From JANQEU01 sp965242805 (GTDB lineage: Bacteria; Bacteroidota; Bacteroidia; Cytophagales; Cyclobacteriaceae), in contig CBDETD010000002.1 of assembly GCA_965242805.1 (NCBI GenBank), forward strand, positions 1,054,001 to 1,118,000: 64,000 bases of DNA. The letters are read 5' to 3'. Below are positions 1 through 8,208 of the stretch, in pieces; position 1 is the stretch's first letter; every line of letters starts with the position of its first letter. Position numbers and translations under genes: made by a program. The notes under the pieces were generated by a model that was not told the DNA's origin, searched no databases, and saw only the letters and a program-made list of their open reading frames with translations.

Positions 1-2
1 CT

Positions 3-2381
3 TTTGGTCTTCCTGCAGAGCAGTATGCCATCAAGACAGGCAAACACCCCGCATTGACCACAGAAGAAAACATTACAAGGTTTAAGGAACAACTTGCCAT
101 TCTTGGTTTCTCGTATGATTGGGACAAGGAGCTATGGACGAGCAATCCCGACTATTACAAGTGGACACAATGGATCTTCCTAAAGTTATTCGAGAAAGGA
201 TTAGCCTATGAAGCAGATGCATTGATCAATTGGTGTCCAAATGATAAAACCGTACTTGCCAATGAGGAAGTAAAGAATGGAGCCTGTGAGCGATGTGGCA
301 CACCAGTGATCAGAAGGAAGCTTCGCCAATGGATCCTTAAAATAACTGAATACGCAGATCGACTGTTGGAAGACCTTGAAGGACTGGATTGGCCCGAATC
401 CATTATCCTTTCCCAAAAGAATTGGATCGGGAAAAGTCATGGCGCTGAAGTGACATTCAAAGAAAAAGACACGGGTTCCGACATTGAGATCTACACAACA
501 AGACCTGATACAATTTATGGTGTTACGTACATGGTGCTGGCTCCCGAACACCCTTTGGTGGACAAGATCACAAAACCAGAGCAGCGAGCATCAGTAGAGG
601 AATATATCAGGCAGGCCAGCTTAAAGAGTGATCTTGAGCGAACAGAACTTGAAAAGACCAAGACGGGCGTATTCACAGGGGCATATGCTATCAATCCCTT
701 GAGTGGCGAAGAAATACAGGTCTGGATATCAGATTATGTATTGATCTCCTATGGAACTGGCGCCATTATGGCCGTACCTGGAGGTGACCAGCGTGATTTT
801 GAATTCGCTACGAAATTTGATCTGCCTATCATTCAGGTCATCACCCCTGACGGTAAAGAGATCCCCCACCAAAAAGAAGCATACCCCGGTCACGGCATCG
901 TTCTCAACTCAGGAGAATATGATGGTATGGACAGTTATGAGTTCACCAAAGTGATCATCAAAAGAATGGAAGATGAGGGGATCGGTAAAGGAGCTGTCAA
1001 CTACAAATTGAGGGATTGGATCTTCACTCGTCAACGTTATTGGGGTGAACCCATACCGGTCATTCATTGCGACTCTTGTGGAGTTGTACCCGTACCAGAA
1101 GATCAACTTCCTGTTGTGCTACCGGAGGTGGAATCCTATACTCCAACTGAAGAAGGTGATTCCCCATTAGCCAAAATCGAGGATTGGGTAAAAACCACCT
1201 GCCCCAAATGCGGAGGGGAAGCAAGAAGGGAAACCAATACCATGCCGCAATGGGCCGGAAGTTGTTGGTATTATTTGCGATTCATCGATCCCCACAATGA
1301 CGGTGAGATGGTTCCCAAGGAACTGGAAAAGTACTGGATGTCCATTGATCTATACCTGGGAGGGGCTGAACATGCGGTGTTGCATCTTTTGTATGCAAGA
1401 TTCTGGCACAAAGTACTTTATGATCTGGGATATGTAAGTACCAAAGAGCCTTTTCAGAAATTGATCAACCAGGGCATGATCCAGGGGAGGTCCAATTTTG
1501 TATATCGCGTTAAAGGCGAAAACAAGTATGTCTCATACGGGCTCAGAAAGAGCTACGATGTTTCTGCAATCCATGTGGACATTAGTATCGTTGACAGCGA
1601 TGTTCTGGACATCGAAAAATTCAAACAGAGTCGTGCCGATGCCGCCGATGCAACTTTCGAATTGGAAGATGGCAAATACATCTGTGGTTGGGAGATCGAG
1701 AAAATGTCCAAGTCAAAATACAATGTGGTTAACCCTGATATCATTGTTGAGCAATACGGGGCAGATACCTTCAGGTTATATGAAATGTTTCTGGGACCAT
1801 TGGAGCAATTCAAACCCTGGAATACTCAAGGCATAGATGGTGTCTATAAATTCCTGAGAAAGTTCTGGAACCTGTTCCATGAAGGTGAAGAATTCAAAAT
1901 TTCTGATGCAGAACCAACGGACCTGGAATATAAGATTTTGCATAAAACCATTAAAAAGGTTGAGTCTGATATTGAATCTCTTTCTTTCAACACCTCAGTC
2001 AGTGCCTTTATGATATGTGTCAATGAGCTGATGGATCAGAAATGTAACAAACGTGAGATCCTTGAACCGTTAGTTATCCTCCTCTCCCCTTTTGCTCCAC
2101 ACATGGCAGAGGAACTCTGGCAGAAGTTGGGTCATGAAGATGGTTTGACCTATACGCAATTTCCGAAATTTGAAGAAAAATACATCCAGGAAGAGTCGTT
2201 TGAATACCCGGTTTCCGTCAATGGTAAAATGCGGGTAAAGATCAAACTATCAGTCGATATGGCAGTTCCGGAAATTGAAAAAGAGGTACTTGCAAATGAG
2301 GTCGTTCAGAAGTGGTTGGACGGCAAAGATCCAAAAAAGATCATCGTGGTTCCAAAGAGAATTGTGAACGTAGTTGTATAG
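3..2381 (+). CDS. leuS: Leucyl-tRNA synthetase, 3' part (5' end outside window)
   Basis: Charges tRNA-Leu with leucine in the cytoplasm. The reading frame is open from base 3, before any start codon, with FGLPAEQYA, the stretch that follows the HIGH motif in LeuRS. The gene therefore begins upstream of the window. Visible parts are the CP1 editing domain (TTRPDTIYGVTYMV; YGTGAIMAVPGGDQRDFEF), two Cys-pair zinc-like knuckles (CDSC and CPKC), the KMSKS signature at bases 1701-1715, and the anticodon-binding and C-terminal domains. An insertion of about 70 residues just before KMSKS, starting near GMIQGRSNFVYRV, is what I expect of Bacteroidota LeuRS. The apparent TTG start at base 54 is not real. 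A weak hairpin (2386-2409) follows the stop but has no T-run. Confidence 0.97.
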   Translation, partial: FGLPAEQYAIKTGKHPALTTEENITRFKEQLAILGFSYDWDKELWTSNPDYYKWTQWIFLKLFEKGLAYEADALINWCPNDKTVLANEEVKNGACERCGTPVIRRKLRQWILKITEYADRLLEDLEGLDWPESIILSQKNWIGKSHGAEVTFKEKDTGSDIEIYTTRPDTIYGVTYMVLAPEHPLVDKITKPEQRASVEEYIRQASLKSDLERTELEKTKTGVFTGAYAINPLSGEEIQVWISDYVLISYGTGAIMAVPGGDQRDFEFATKFDLPIIQVITPDGKEIPHQKEAYPGHGIVLNSGEYDGMDSYEFTKVIIKRMEDEGIGKGAVNYKLRDWIFTRQRYWGEPIPVIHCDSCGVVPVPEDQLPVVLPEVESYTPTEEGDSPLAKIEDWVKTTCPKCGGEARRETNTMPQWAGSCWYYLRFIDPHNDGEMVPKELEKYWMSIDLYLGGAEHAVLHLLYARFWHKVLYDLGYVSTKEPFQKLINQGMIQGRSNFVYRVKGENKYVSYGLRKSYDVSAIHVDISIVDSDVLDIEKFKQSRADAADATFELEDGKYICGWEIEKMSKSKYNVVNPDIIVEQYGADTFRLYEMFLGPLEQFKPWNTQGIDGVYKFLRKFWNLFHEGEEFKISDAEPTDLEYKILHKTIKKVESDIESLSFNTSVSAFMICVNELMDQKCNKREILEPLVILLSPFAPHMAEELWQKLGHEDGLTYTQFPKFEEKYIQEESFEYPVSVNGKMRVKIKLSVDMAVPEIEKEVLANEVVQKWLDGKDPKKIIVVPKRIVNVVV

Positions 2382-2611
2382 CTATAGAATCTCCATTTCT
2401 TTAGATTCTTGACGATTGCGTGAAAATCACGACTTTTTTGGAGTCATATACAAACGATTCCATGTCATTCACAAACAAATACCACCCACTTGAGTGAAAA
2501 ATTCGGAATCCCGACTGTTTCTTCCAAAATTGCAATTGAATATTACTTTCACCATATAGTGTAATTAACCCACTTAAATCACAAAACAAGTATTAAACTA
2601 AATTCAACACA

Positions 2612-4474
2612 ATGAAAAAATTTAGCCGATTTCTCAGTGCTGCGTTGTTCAGTGCTGTATTCTTCCTGTCATCATGTTTGGATGACAGTGTTGCGCCGGA
2701 AGTGGCACAACTAAGACAAGCACAGATCCAGTATCTGGAAGCCCTAGTAAGATTACAGGAAGCTCAGGCCCTCGCCCAGGAGATCCAGAATGCGTACGAC
2801 TCAGCGATCAACAACAACCTGGTGGAGCAGGATGAAGCTTTTACAGCACGGGAAGTGGCCCGATGGAGAGCTCTTGAGCAGCAAGAGCTGGCAAATCTTG
2901 AAACTCAAAGATTGGCTCTTGAGCAAGCCATCGATGCTTTGGAAGATTGGCTGGAAGAGCGAGATCTTGCAGATGCCCAGGCATGGCTTCTCCTATATGA
3001 AACTACAAACAATGAAATATTCACCCTGACGGCTCAAATTATCCAAACTGAGACGGACATTGCTGTTGCTCTAGCTAATGAAAACGGAATGTCTGGCAAT
3101 ACAATCGCGTTTGCTATTCAGGAAAAAGTTGCTGATTCTACCAGATCTGCCAACTTGATCGTAGAACTTCAAAATGCCTTGACTGTATTGCAGGGAGTTG
3201 CTGCTGATCCCACCACTGATGCCGCTGCACTGGCAACACTGGAAGGTGATTTGAATACATTACTTCAGGACAGTGTAGCGCTTCAGGTTGAAAAATCTTT
3301 GGCAGATGAGGCTGATTCATTAGCTAACGATACACTTCAGGCTGTAAATGATATCATCACGAAATACAACACTGCTGAAGGTGAGCTGAATACGGCAATC
3401 ACCAATATAGAAGGAGAGCAAGATAAAATTGCCACTGCCGACTCTACCATCACCGCTCAGAATGACCTTATTGCTGAATTGAACGCACAGCTTTCAGTAG
3501 ACTCTGTCGATCTGAATGATGAAACCGCTCAACTAGCTGAGGAAGAATCTTTATTGGCGGACCTGAAGGCAGACTCAACAACACAGCAGGCTGTAGTTGA
3601 TGCAGCTGCACAGGATGAAGAAGATGCAAGAAATACTGCTGACCAACTGGCTAGTGATTCTGTGGTGACTTACGCAGCATGGCAAGCGTTTATCCAAACC
3701 TATAATGATTATCAGGCAAACGGGTTGACACTCCCCGCTAACTTCACAGCAGACAGCTTGGCTGCTTACCAGGCCTTCCAGGCGGATTCAACAGCTGCCG
3801 CTGACGCTGCCGCAACTGCGGATTCACTTGGCGTGATCACTCAGGTAGAAGTTGACGAACTCGATTTGATTGATAACCAGATCGCTGCACAACAAGGAAA
3901 TGTGGATACTCAGCAGGGAAATGTTGACGCTGCACAAGGATTGATCGATGATGGATTTGCTGCAATCGATGCGGCTAACACAGCAATTGAAACTGAGAAC
4001 GGCAAAATTGACAATGCCAATGATGCCCTGGCCCAATTCGAATCGGACTCTGCTGATGCGCAGGCAATCATAGATGCCTGTCAGACAGACTACGATAATG
4101 CGCTGGCCACAGATCTGGCGGCGGCAGAAGCTGCCAAGGCAGCAACTGAAGCAACCCTGGCAGATGTCAATACAAGGATCGACGTGAACGCAGATGCGAT
4201 AGCCGTACGACGTGGATTGATCGATGCCATAGAGAACAACCTTGATGGCATTGACAGTGATATTGCCAATGCTGAATCTGCTCTTGAAACTGAAGAAGGG
4301 GTCCTTGACGGAATCAATATCGATCTTGCCGAGTTGCGAGCTGGGGATGTCGAAGCCCAGGATCTTATTCAGAGGTTGCAGGACGACCTGGCTGCCATGC
4401 AATCCGAATTGGCACAACTTCAGGCATTGGCCACTCAATACCTTGCATTACTGACTGCAGCATTGGGTAGCTAA
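2612..4474 (+). CDS. Coiled-coil lipoprotein, Ala/Asp/Gln-rich
   Basis: The signal peptide ends in a lipobox (LSSC, Cys22), so the protein is probably anchored in the envelope. Almost all of the remaining 600 residues are heptad-like and rich in Ala, Asp, Glu and Gln. Recurrent blocks resemble NVDTQQGNVDAAQGLIDDG and TEEGVLDGINIDLAELRAG, so the protein should be a long helical rod, possibly with several antiparallel coils. It has no enzymatic motif and I do not recognise a family. The next gene, 74 bases downstream on the same strand, encodes an outer-membrane barrel-like protein. A periplasmic spacer or tether role is possible but is inference. The ATG start directly precedes the signal peptide. 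Confidence 0.85.
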   Translation: MKKFSRFLSAALFSAVFFLSSCLDDSVAPEVAQLRQAQIQYLEALVRLQEAQALAQEIQNAYDSAINNNLVEQDEAFTAREVARWRALEQQELANLETQRLALEQAIDALEDWLEERDLADAQAWLLLYETTNNEIFTLTAQIIQTETDIAVALANENGMSGNTIAFAIQEKVADSTRSANLIVELQNALTVLQGVAADPTTDAAALATLEGDLNTLLQDSVALQVEKSLADEADSLANDTLQAVNDIITKYNTAEGELNTAITNIEGEQDKIATADSTITAQNDLIAELNAQLSVDSVDLNDETAQLAEEESLLADLKADSTTQQAVVDAAAQDEEDARNTADQLASDSVVTYAAWQAFIQTYNDYQANGLTLPANFTADSLAAYQAFQADSTAAADAAATADSLGVITQVEVDELDLIDNQIAAQQGNVDTQQGNVDAAQGLIDDGFAAIDAANTAIETENGKIDNANDALAQFESDSADAQAIIDACQTDYDNALATDLAAAEAAKAATEATLADVNTRIDVNADAIAVRRGLIDAIENNLDGIDSDIANAESALETEEGVLDGINIDLAELRAGDVEAQDLIQRLQDDLAAMQSELAQLQALATQYLALLTAALGS

Positions 4475-4542
4475 TTCTTTAGGATTTCAGATGATCAAAA
4501 TGATTGTCTTATGACCTTAATTAACTTTTTATCCTAAAGAAT
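4474..4542 (+). promoter_or_regulatory. 12-bp perfect inverted repeat between the rod lipoprotein and barrel genes
   Basis: ATTCTTTAGGAT at 4474-4485 is exactly complementary to ATCCTAAAGAAT at 4531-4542. The left arm begins at the last base of the upstream stop codon and the right arm ends six bases before the next ATG. In mRNA this would bring the upstream stop next to the downstream start. It may limit or couple translation, or stabilise a processed transcript. The function is inferred. Confidence 0.4.
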
Positions 4543-4548
4543 ACAGAA

Positions 4549-5400
4549 ATGAAGAAATATATAATAATATGTCTGTCGCTCCTCCTCTCCATGGGTGTGC
4601 TATACGCCCAGGACGAGGGAGATGGATTGGACCTGAGCGAGGGCTTCGAGGGATTTACACCCCAGGCTGGTGACTTTTCTGTAGCTCTTCTACTGGGACG
4701 GGCCAACTACCTATCGGGTATTAGCGTACCCAATGGTCCCGGTAACAACTCCAGTTGGAACATAGGTACAGGCTATACCACTGTAGCTCCAATCCAGGAG
4801 GACGAAAACTTTACCAATAACATGGTAGGTGTGGAAGTGAGGTATTACCTCACGGATAATATTGGGTTGAAAATATCCGGTGGAGCGATATTGGAAGATA
4901 GTCCGGGAAGGGTCAATATACCTGCGGACAATGATCCATCTTCTGTAAACTCCGTTTGGATCCCGACCTATAATGCAATCGAAGCCGTCAACAATGTGAA
5001 CCTTAACGTAAACATTGGCGGTGAGATGCGTCAGGCTACACAGTTTGACCGATTACAATTGTATTATGGTCTGACCGTACCGATCTATTACTCCAGACAA
5101 TCCGAATATAATCCTGCAATCTTCTTTGTGGAGGATCCATTTGATCCCGACGATGCACTTTACACACAAGACATCGGATGGAGACATGGTACACTTTGGG
5201 CCAGTGGATTACAACTGGTTGGGGGTGCGGATTATTACCTGATGGATGGTTTCTTCTTTGGCTTTGAGATCAAACCGGCTTCTTTTATCTATCAAAGGAA
5301 GTCACTTGATCCGGGACAGGGATTACCATTACTGGAAACGGAAACAACGCATGTGTCATTTTTAACTCAACCTTTCCTTAAGATAGGATTTAGGTTCTGA
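4549..5400 (+). CDS. Outer-membrane beta-barrel-like protein
   Basis: A signal peptide is cleaved after about residue 20 (LYA-Q). The mature protein alternates aromatic/hydrophobic and polar residues in strand-like segments (VGVEVRYYLTDNIGLKISGGA; FGFEIKPASFIYQR) and ends in Phe (LKIGFRF), which is typical of outer-membrane barrels. At 283 residues it fits a small barrel of 8-12 strands. Its substrate is unknown. It follows the coiled-coil lipoprotein gene by 74 bases and is followed by a strong terminator at 5423-5454, so the two genes probably form one transcript. It could be an OprF/OmpA-like barrel without the peptidoglycan domain. Confidence 0.8.
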   Translation: MKKYIIICLSLLLSMGVLYAQDEGDGLDLSEGFEGFTPQAGDFSVALLLGRANYLSGISVPNGPGNNSSWNIGTGYTTVAPIQEDENFTNNMVGVEVRYYLTDNIGLKISGGAILEDSPGRVNIPADNDPSSVNSVWIPTYNAIEAVNNVNLNVNIGGEMRQATQFDRLQLYYGLTVPIYYSRQSEYNPAIFFVEDPFDPDDALYTQDIGWRHGTLWASGLQLVGGADYYLMDGFFFGFEIKPASFIYQRKSLDPGQGLPLLETETTHVSFLTQPFLKIGFRF

Positions 5401-5422
5401 CGGAATTTGGCTATTAATACTT

Positions 5423-5454
5423 AGCCCCGGTGGTTTAACCATCGGGGCTTTTTT
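5423..5454 (+). terminator. Rho-independent terminator
   Basis: An 11-bp stem (AGCCCCGGTGG with CCATCGGGGCT, one G-T pair) has a five-base loop and runs straight into a T tract. It sits 23 bases after the barrel gene and ends the 2612-5400 unit. Confidence 0.9.
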
Positions 5455-5588
5455 GTGTGGTTTTCGATGGCATTGTAATTGGTTTTGGAGGCAGGCCTGG
5501 TCTGGCGTGGAAGTAACACCCTAGGTTTGGTATGGAAGTTACTTAGGTCTGGTACAGTAATTAACGATGTGGGGAGCAAGTCACTTAG

Positions 5589-5619
5589 GTCTGGCGTGGA
5601 AATAACTTCCACGCCAGAC
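5589..5619. repeat. Palindromic repeat, copy 1
   Basis: GTCTGGCGTGGAA (5589-5601) and TTCCACGCCAGAC (5607-5619) form a perfect 13-bp stem around five bases. It lies four bases after the end of the minus-strand membrane protein. Half copies occur just upstream (5500-5517 and a degenerate one near 5524-5560). The same sequence recurs at 6925-6953 and, diverged, at 8137-8168. Confidence 0.85.
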
Positions 5620-5622
5620 TGA

Positions 5623-6816
5623 TCATTTTGAATAGAAGTGGGACTTTGATTTAATTATTTTATCGCTAATCCCAATTGCTGATAGTACTGCCAAAGCTGG
5701 GTACAGAGGGACAAAGAACCTGGCATCCCAATCCACCCAGGTATTGCAGATTATCAACGTGTGAAGTGAAAAGTAAGTCAGAATACCAATTACAAAGGTT
5801 TTTGGGATCAGTCCTTTCCTGATCGCCAGGATTGCAAAGTAATAACTTGGCCAGATCAAAAGCACTACGACCAAATTATGCATCCATGACCAATAGGGAC
5901 GTATATGCGTCAGGTATACAAGCAACTTACTGGTGAATAGCTTGAGCCAGTAAATGGGATTATTTACAATAAATGAAACTATTTTGAGCAGCATTGGTAC
6001 ATCCGGATCCGGGATATGGAGATCTGTAGGTGGATCGATACTCAGCAGGTCATTGAATCTATGACCAGGTAATTCGTGTATAGCAAAAATGATATCTCCC
6101 TTGGAATAGATCAACATTACCTCATGCATGGTGATCATTTGATTGGCTAATACAAGTACCAATGCACCTGTGGTCACCAGCCCGCCAATCTTCAATATTC
6201 GATAGGACGGATCCATTAAAAACCTGACAATAGCGGGCGCAATCATAGCCAGGACAAGTACTGGTGAAGTGGGTTTGCAGAAAAAGCAGATAAGTACACA
6301 AAGCAATAAAAGGATAAAATCAATCCGTGATCTACCGTTAATAAATCGAGCTAAGGCATAAAATGAAAAGCATAGAAATGAGCTATAGATTGATTCGGTC
6401 AGAATATAGGAGTGCCAGTAGATATTGTCAGGGAAAACTATAAATAAAAAGGACGCCAGGAAGGCTACCAACCTGTCCTCCGTCAGAATTCTTGTGCCCT
6501 CATAGAGCGCTATTACAGCCAGGTACCCAAGCAGATATTGATTTACAATAATGGGAAGAAGACTTGCAGAGAAAAAATGATGCAGATAGATCAGTATGGC
6601 ATAAGTAATGTACCAGAAATTCAGTGGATCAAAGTAGAAGCCGTCTTGTAATCTGGTTGCGTAGCCTAAGAATCTGGGTGAGTCATTGACAATCTTTATT
6701 CCGTACCTGCTGAATAAAAAAAGGCTGATCAAGAGGTAGATAACCGACAACAGAATGAGGGGACGACTTCTGGCCCTGAGGAAATTTTGAGTTCTGCAAA
6801 GGAGAGAATCGGACAT
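5623..6816 (-). CDS. Polytopic membrane protein, probable GT-C-type glycosyltransferase
   Basis: The 397 residues contain about ten hydrophobic segments. After the first one comes an extracytoplasmic loop with an acidic motif (IVNDSPRFLGYATRL), followed by YWHSYILTESIYSS. This layout resembles ArnT/PMT-like GT-C glycosyltransferases, which use polyprenyl-linked sugars at the membrane. An Asp in the first loop is their usual catalytic feature, and the D in VNDSP is a candidate. The protein is shorter than typical ArnT/PMT members and I see no soluble C-terminal domain. It stands alone between palindromic repeats. The acceptor is unknown and the assignment rests on topology more than on a signature. 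Confidence 0.6.
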   Translation of the reverse strand: MSDSLLCRTQNFLRARSRPLILLSVIYLLISLFLFSRYGIKIVNDSPRFLGYATRLQDGFYFDPLNFWYITYAILIYLHHFFSASLLPIIVNQYLLGYLAVIALYEGTRILTEDRLVAFLASFLFIVFPDNIYWHSYILTESIYSSFLCFSFYALARFINGRSRIDFILLLLCVLICFFCKPTSPVLVLAMIAPAIVRFLMDPSYRILKIGGLVTTGALVLVLANQMITMHEVMLIYSKGDIIFAIHELPGHRFNDLLSIDPPTDLHIPDPDVPMLLKIVSFIVNNPIYWLKLFTSKLLVYLTHIRPYWSWMHNLVVVLLIWPSYYFAILAIRKGLIPKTFVIGILTYFSLHTLIICNTWVDWDARFFVPLYPALAVLSAIGISDKIIKSKSHFYSK

Positions 6817-6924
6817 CTGACAGTTTAAAAACGTTTGGTAATTCTTAAGCTGATAAATGTATTCAAAATTTCGTATCGGGGAGTATTTATCGTCCGGATA
6901 CAGATGTTGGATCGTCTGGCGTCA

Positions 6925-6953
6925 TCTGGCGTGGAAGTAACTTCCACGCCAGA
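6925..6953. repeat. Palindromic repeat, copy 2 (near-perfect)
   Basis: TCTGGCGTGGAAGT (6925-6938) and ACTTCCACGCCAGA (6940-6953) are perfect inverted 14-mers around a single base. A degenerate partner follows at about 6966-7000, and the short direct repeat GAACAGGATC flanks it. It lies in the 278-bp gap upstream of the zinc-protease gene. No promoter was recognised there. Confidence 0.85.
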
Positions 6954-7094
6954 GTGAACAGGATCCGGTCTTGCGTGGAAGTTCCTTCCCACTAGAGCGA
7001 ACAGGATCTTCTCGTACCACTATACGTCATTTCTCGGAATCAAAGGTTACCTCTTCTTATTTCATTCATTAAGGAAAAACAAAAATCGAAAATC

Positions 7095-8117
7095 ATGGGG
7101 CTCTGGGGAAGTATAAAAAAAGCAGCTAAAAAAGTGTCAAAGGCTGTCAAGGACACAGCTGATAAAGTCAAAGACGTAGCGAATGACGCCGGAAACGCAA
7201 TTGGTAATGCTATTGAAAGTATTGCTGATAATGTATTTGAGCCAGGTACATTTCTTCATGGACTGGCTAAAGGGGCCCTCGGCCTGGTATCCACAATTGT
7301 CCGGGCAAGTTTTGAAGTCCTGGGGACCTCGATAAGTACCCTCATTAAAGTAGTTGGCGGGTCCATCGTACTTGACTTTGGACTGGTTCTGGAAGGTGTA
7401 ATAGATACGTTTTCTACACTTATTGGGGTGGTTATACTTATTTTCCTTGATGTTGTGCACTTGCTCCAATCACCATTTTTTGGTCAGGGAAGAGGATTGA
7501 ATCAAAAAGAGCTAACGATCCTCAGAAGGATCTACCATGAGACCCTGAATTATGATGTGATCTTCATCGTCCAAAGAAGAGGGCTTCTGGGTGGTAGCAG
7601 ACCGTTTGTCAAGGGTAATACCATATACTTATACGAAGGCTACATGGAAGACGGTACCATGTCTGAATATGACGAGGGGACCATCGTCCATGAATCGGTC
7701 CACGTTTGGCAATATCAGAATCAGGGTTTGAATTACGTGACCCGGGCTGTATTCGCCCAGGTATTCTACCAATCACCGTATAGTTGGTCTCGGGAAATTA
7801 GCTTGGGAAAAGAAGACTGGGAAGAATTCAACTTTGAATCTCAGGCTGCATTCATCGAAGACCTTCACCTGTACGGAAGGCAGTTTGATCAACATTCGGA
7901 AACTCATGGAGAATACCCTCCAGGGTATGATTTCCGAGGGAGTTTCTTTGTGGAATCAAAGGAATATGATCCCATTTTCGCCTATACCGAAGGTGCCGAG
8001 GATCCGTGGGTCACTCCGACCCCTTCCGATGTGAATGGCTGGCAAACTACGGAGTGGGCTAAGATCAATCGTCAAACTCACATTGGATTGGACGCTATGG
8101 ATACCCTCAGGGAATAA
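7095..8117 (+). CDS. DUF4157-like zinc-metalloprotease-fold protein with membrane-active N-terminus
   Basis: Residues 1-45 are Lys/Ala-rich and amphipathic (KKAAKKVSKAVKDTADKVKD). Residues 52-125 are Gly-rich and strongly hydrophobic. The C-terminal half carries a gluzincin motif, HESVH at residues 199-203 in IVHESVHVWQYQNQG, with a likely third zinc ligand at Glu248 (NFESQAA). The spacing and the VHVWQ stretch recall DUF4157, a domain common in cargo of extracellular contractile injection systems and in some toxins. There is no signal peptide. It converges on a class 3 lipase gene, and palindromic repeats lie on both sides. It may be a protease, or an inactive zincin used as a targeting domain. 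The family link is from motif recognition only. Confidence 0.65.
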   Translation: MGLWGSIKKAAKKVSKAVKDTADKVKDVANDAGNAIGNAIESIADNVFEPGTFLHGLAKGALGLVSTIVRASFEVLGTSISTLIKVVGGSIVLDFGLVLEGVIDTFSTLIGVVILIFLDVVHLLQSPFFGQGRGLNQKELTILRRIYHETLNYDVIFIVQRRGLLGGSRPFVKGNTIYLYEGYMEDGTMSEYDEGTIVHESVHVWQYQNQGLNYVTRAVFAQVFYQSPYSWSREISLGKEDWEEFNFESQAAFIEDLHLYGRQFDQHSETHGEYPPGYDFRGSFFVESKEYDPIFAYTEGAEDPWVTPTPSDVNGWQTTEWAKINRQTHIGLDAMDTLRE

Positions 8118-8136
8118 GTACACTCTTTAGAATGTC

Positions 8137-8168
8137 GTCTGGTGGGGATGTAACTTTCCCTGCCAGAC
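8137..8168. repeat. Palindromic repeat, copy 3 (diverged)
   Basis: GTCTGGTGGGGA...TCCCTGCCAGAC keeps the ends and centre (GTAACTT) of copies 1 and 2 with several substitutions. It lies between the convergent zinc-protease and lipase genes. Confidence 0.65.
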
Positions 8169-8208
8169 TTTGAGGCACCCTTCGAAGCCAGGATCCTCAA
8201 TCTTAGCA

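Noticed and set aside
54..56. TTG as the start of leuS
   Set aside because: The frame is open to the left edge and encodes a conserved LeuRS segment, so the gene begins upstream of the window.
2386..2409. Terminator after leuS
   Set aside because: There is a 7-bp stem (AGAATCT/AGATTCT) with a 10-base loop but no T tract; too weak to call.
3824..4438. 204-residue minus-strand ORF antisense to the coiled-coil lipoprotein
   Set aside because: It is a compositional shadow of the Ala/Gln-rich gene, with no recognisable start context or domain.
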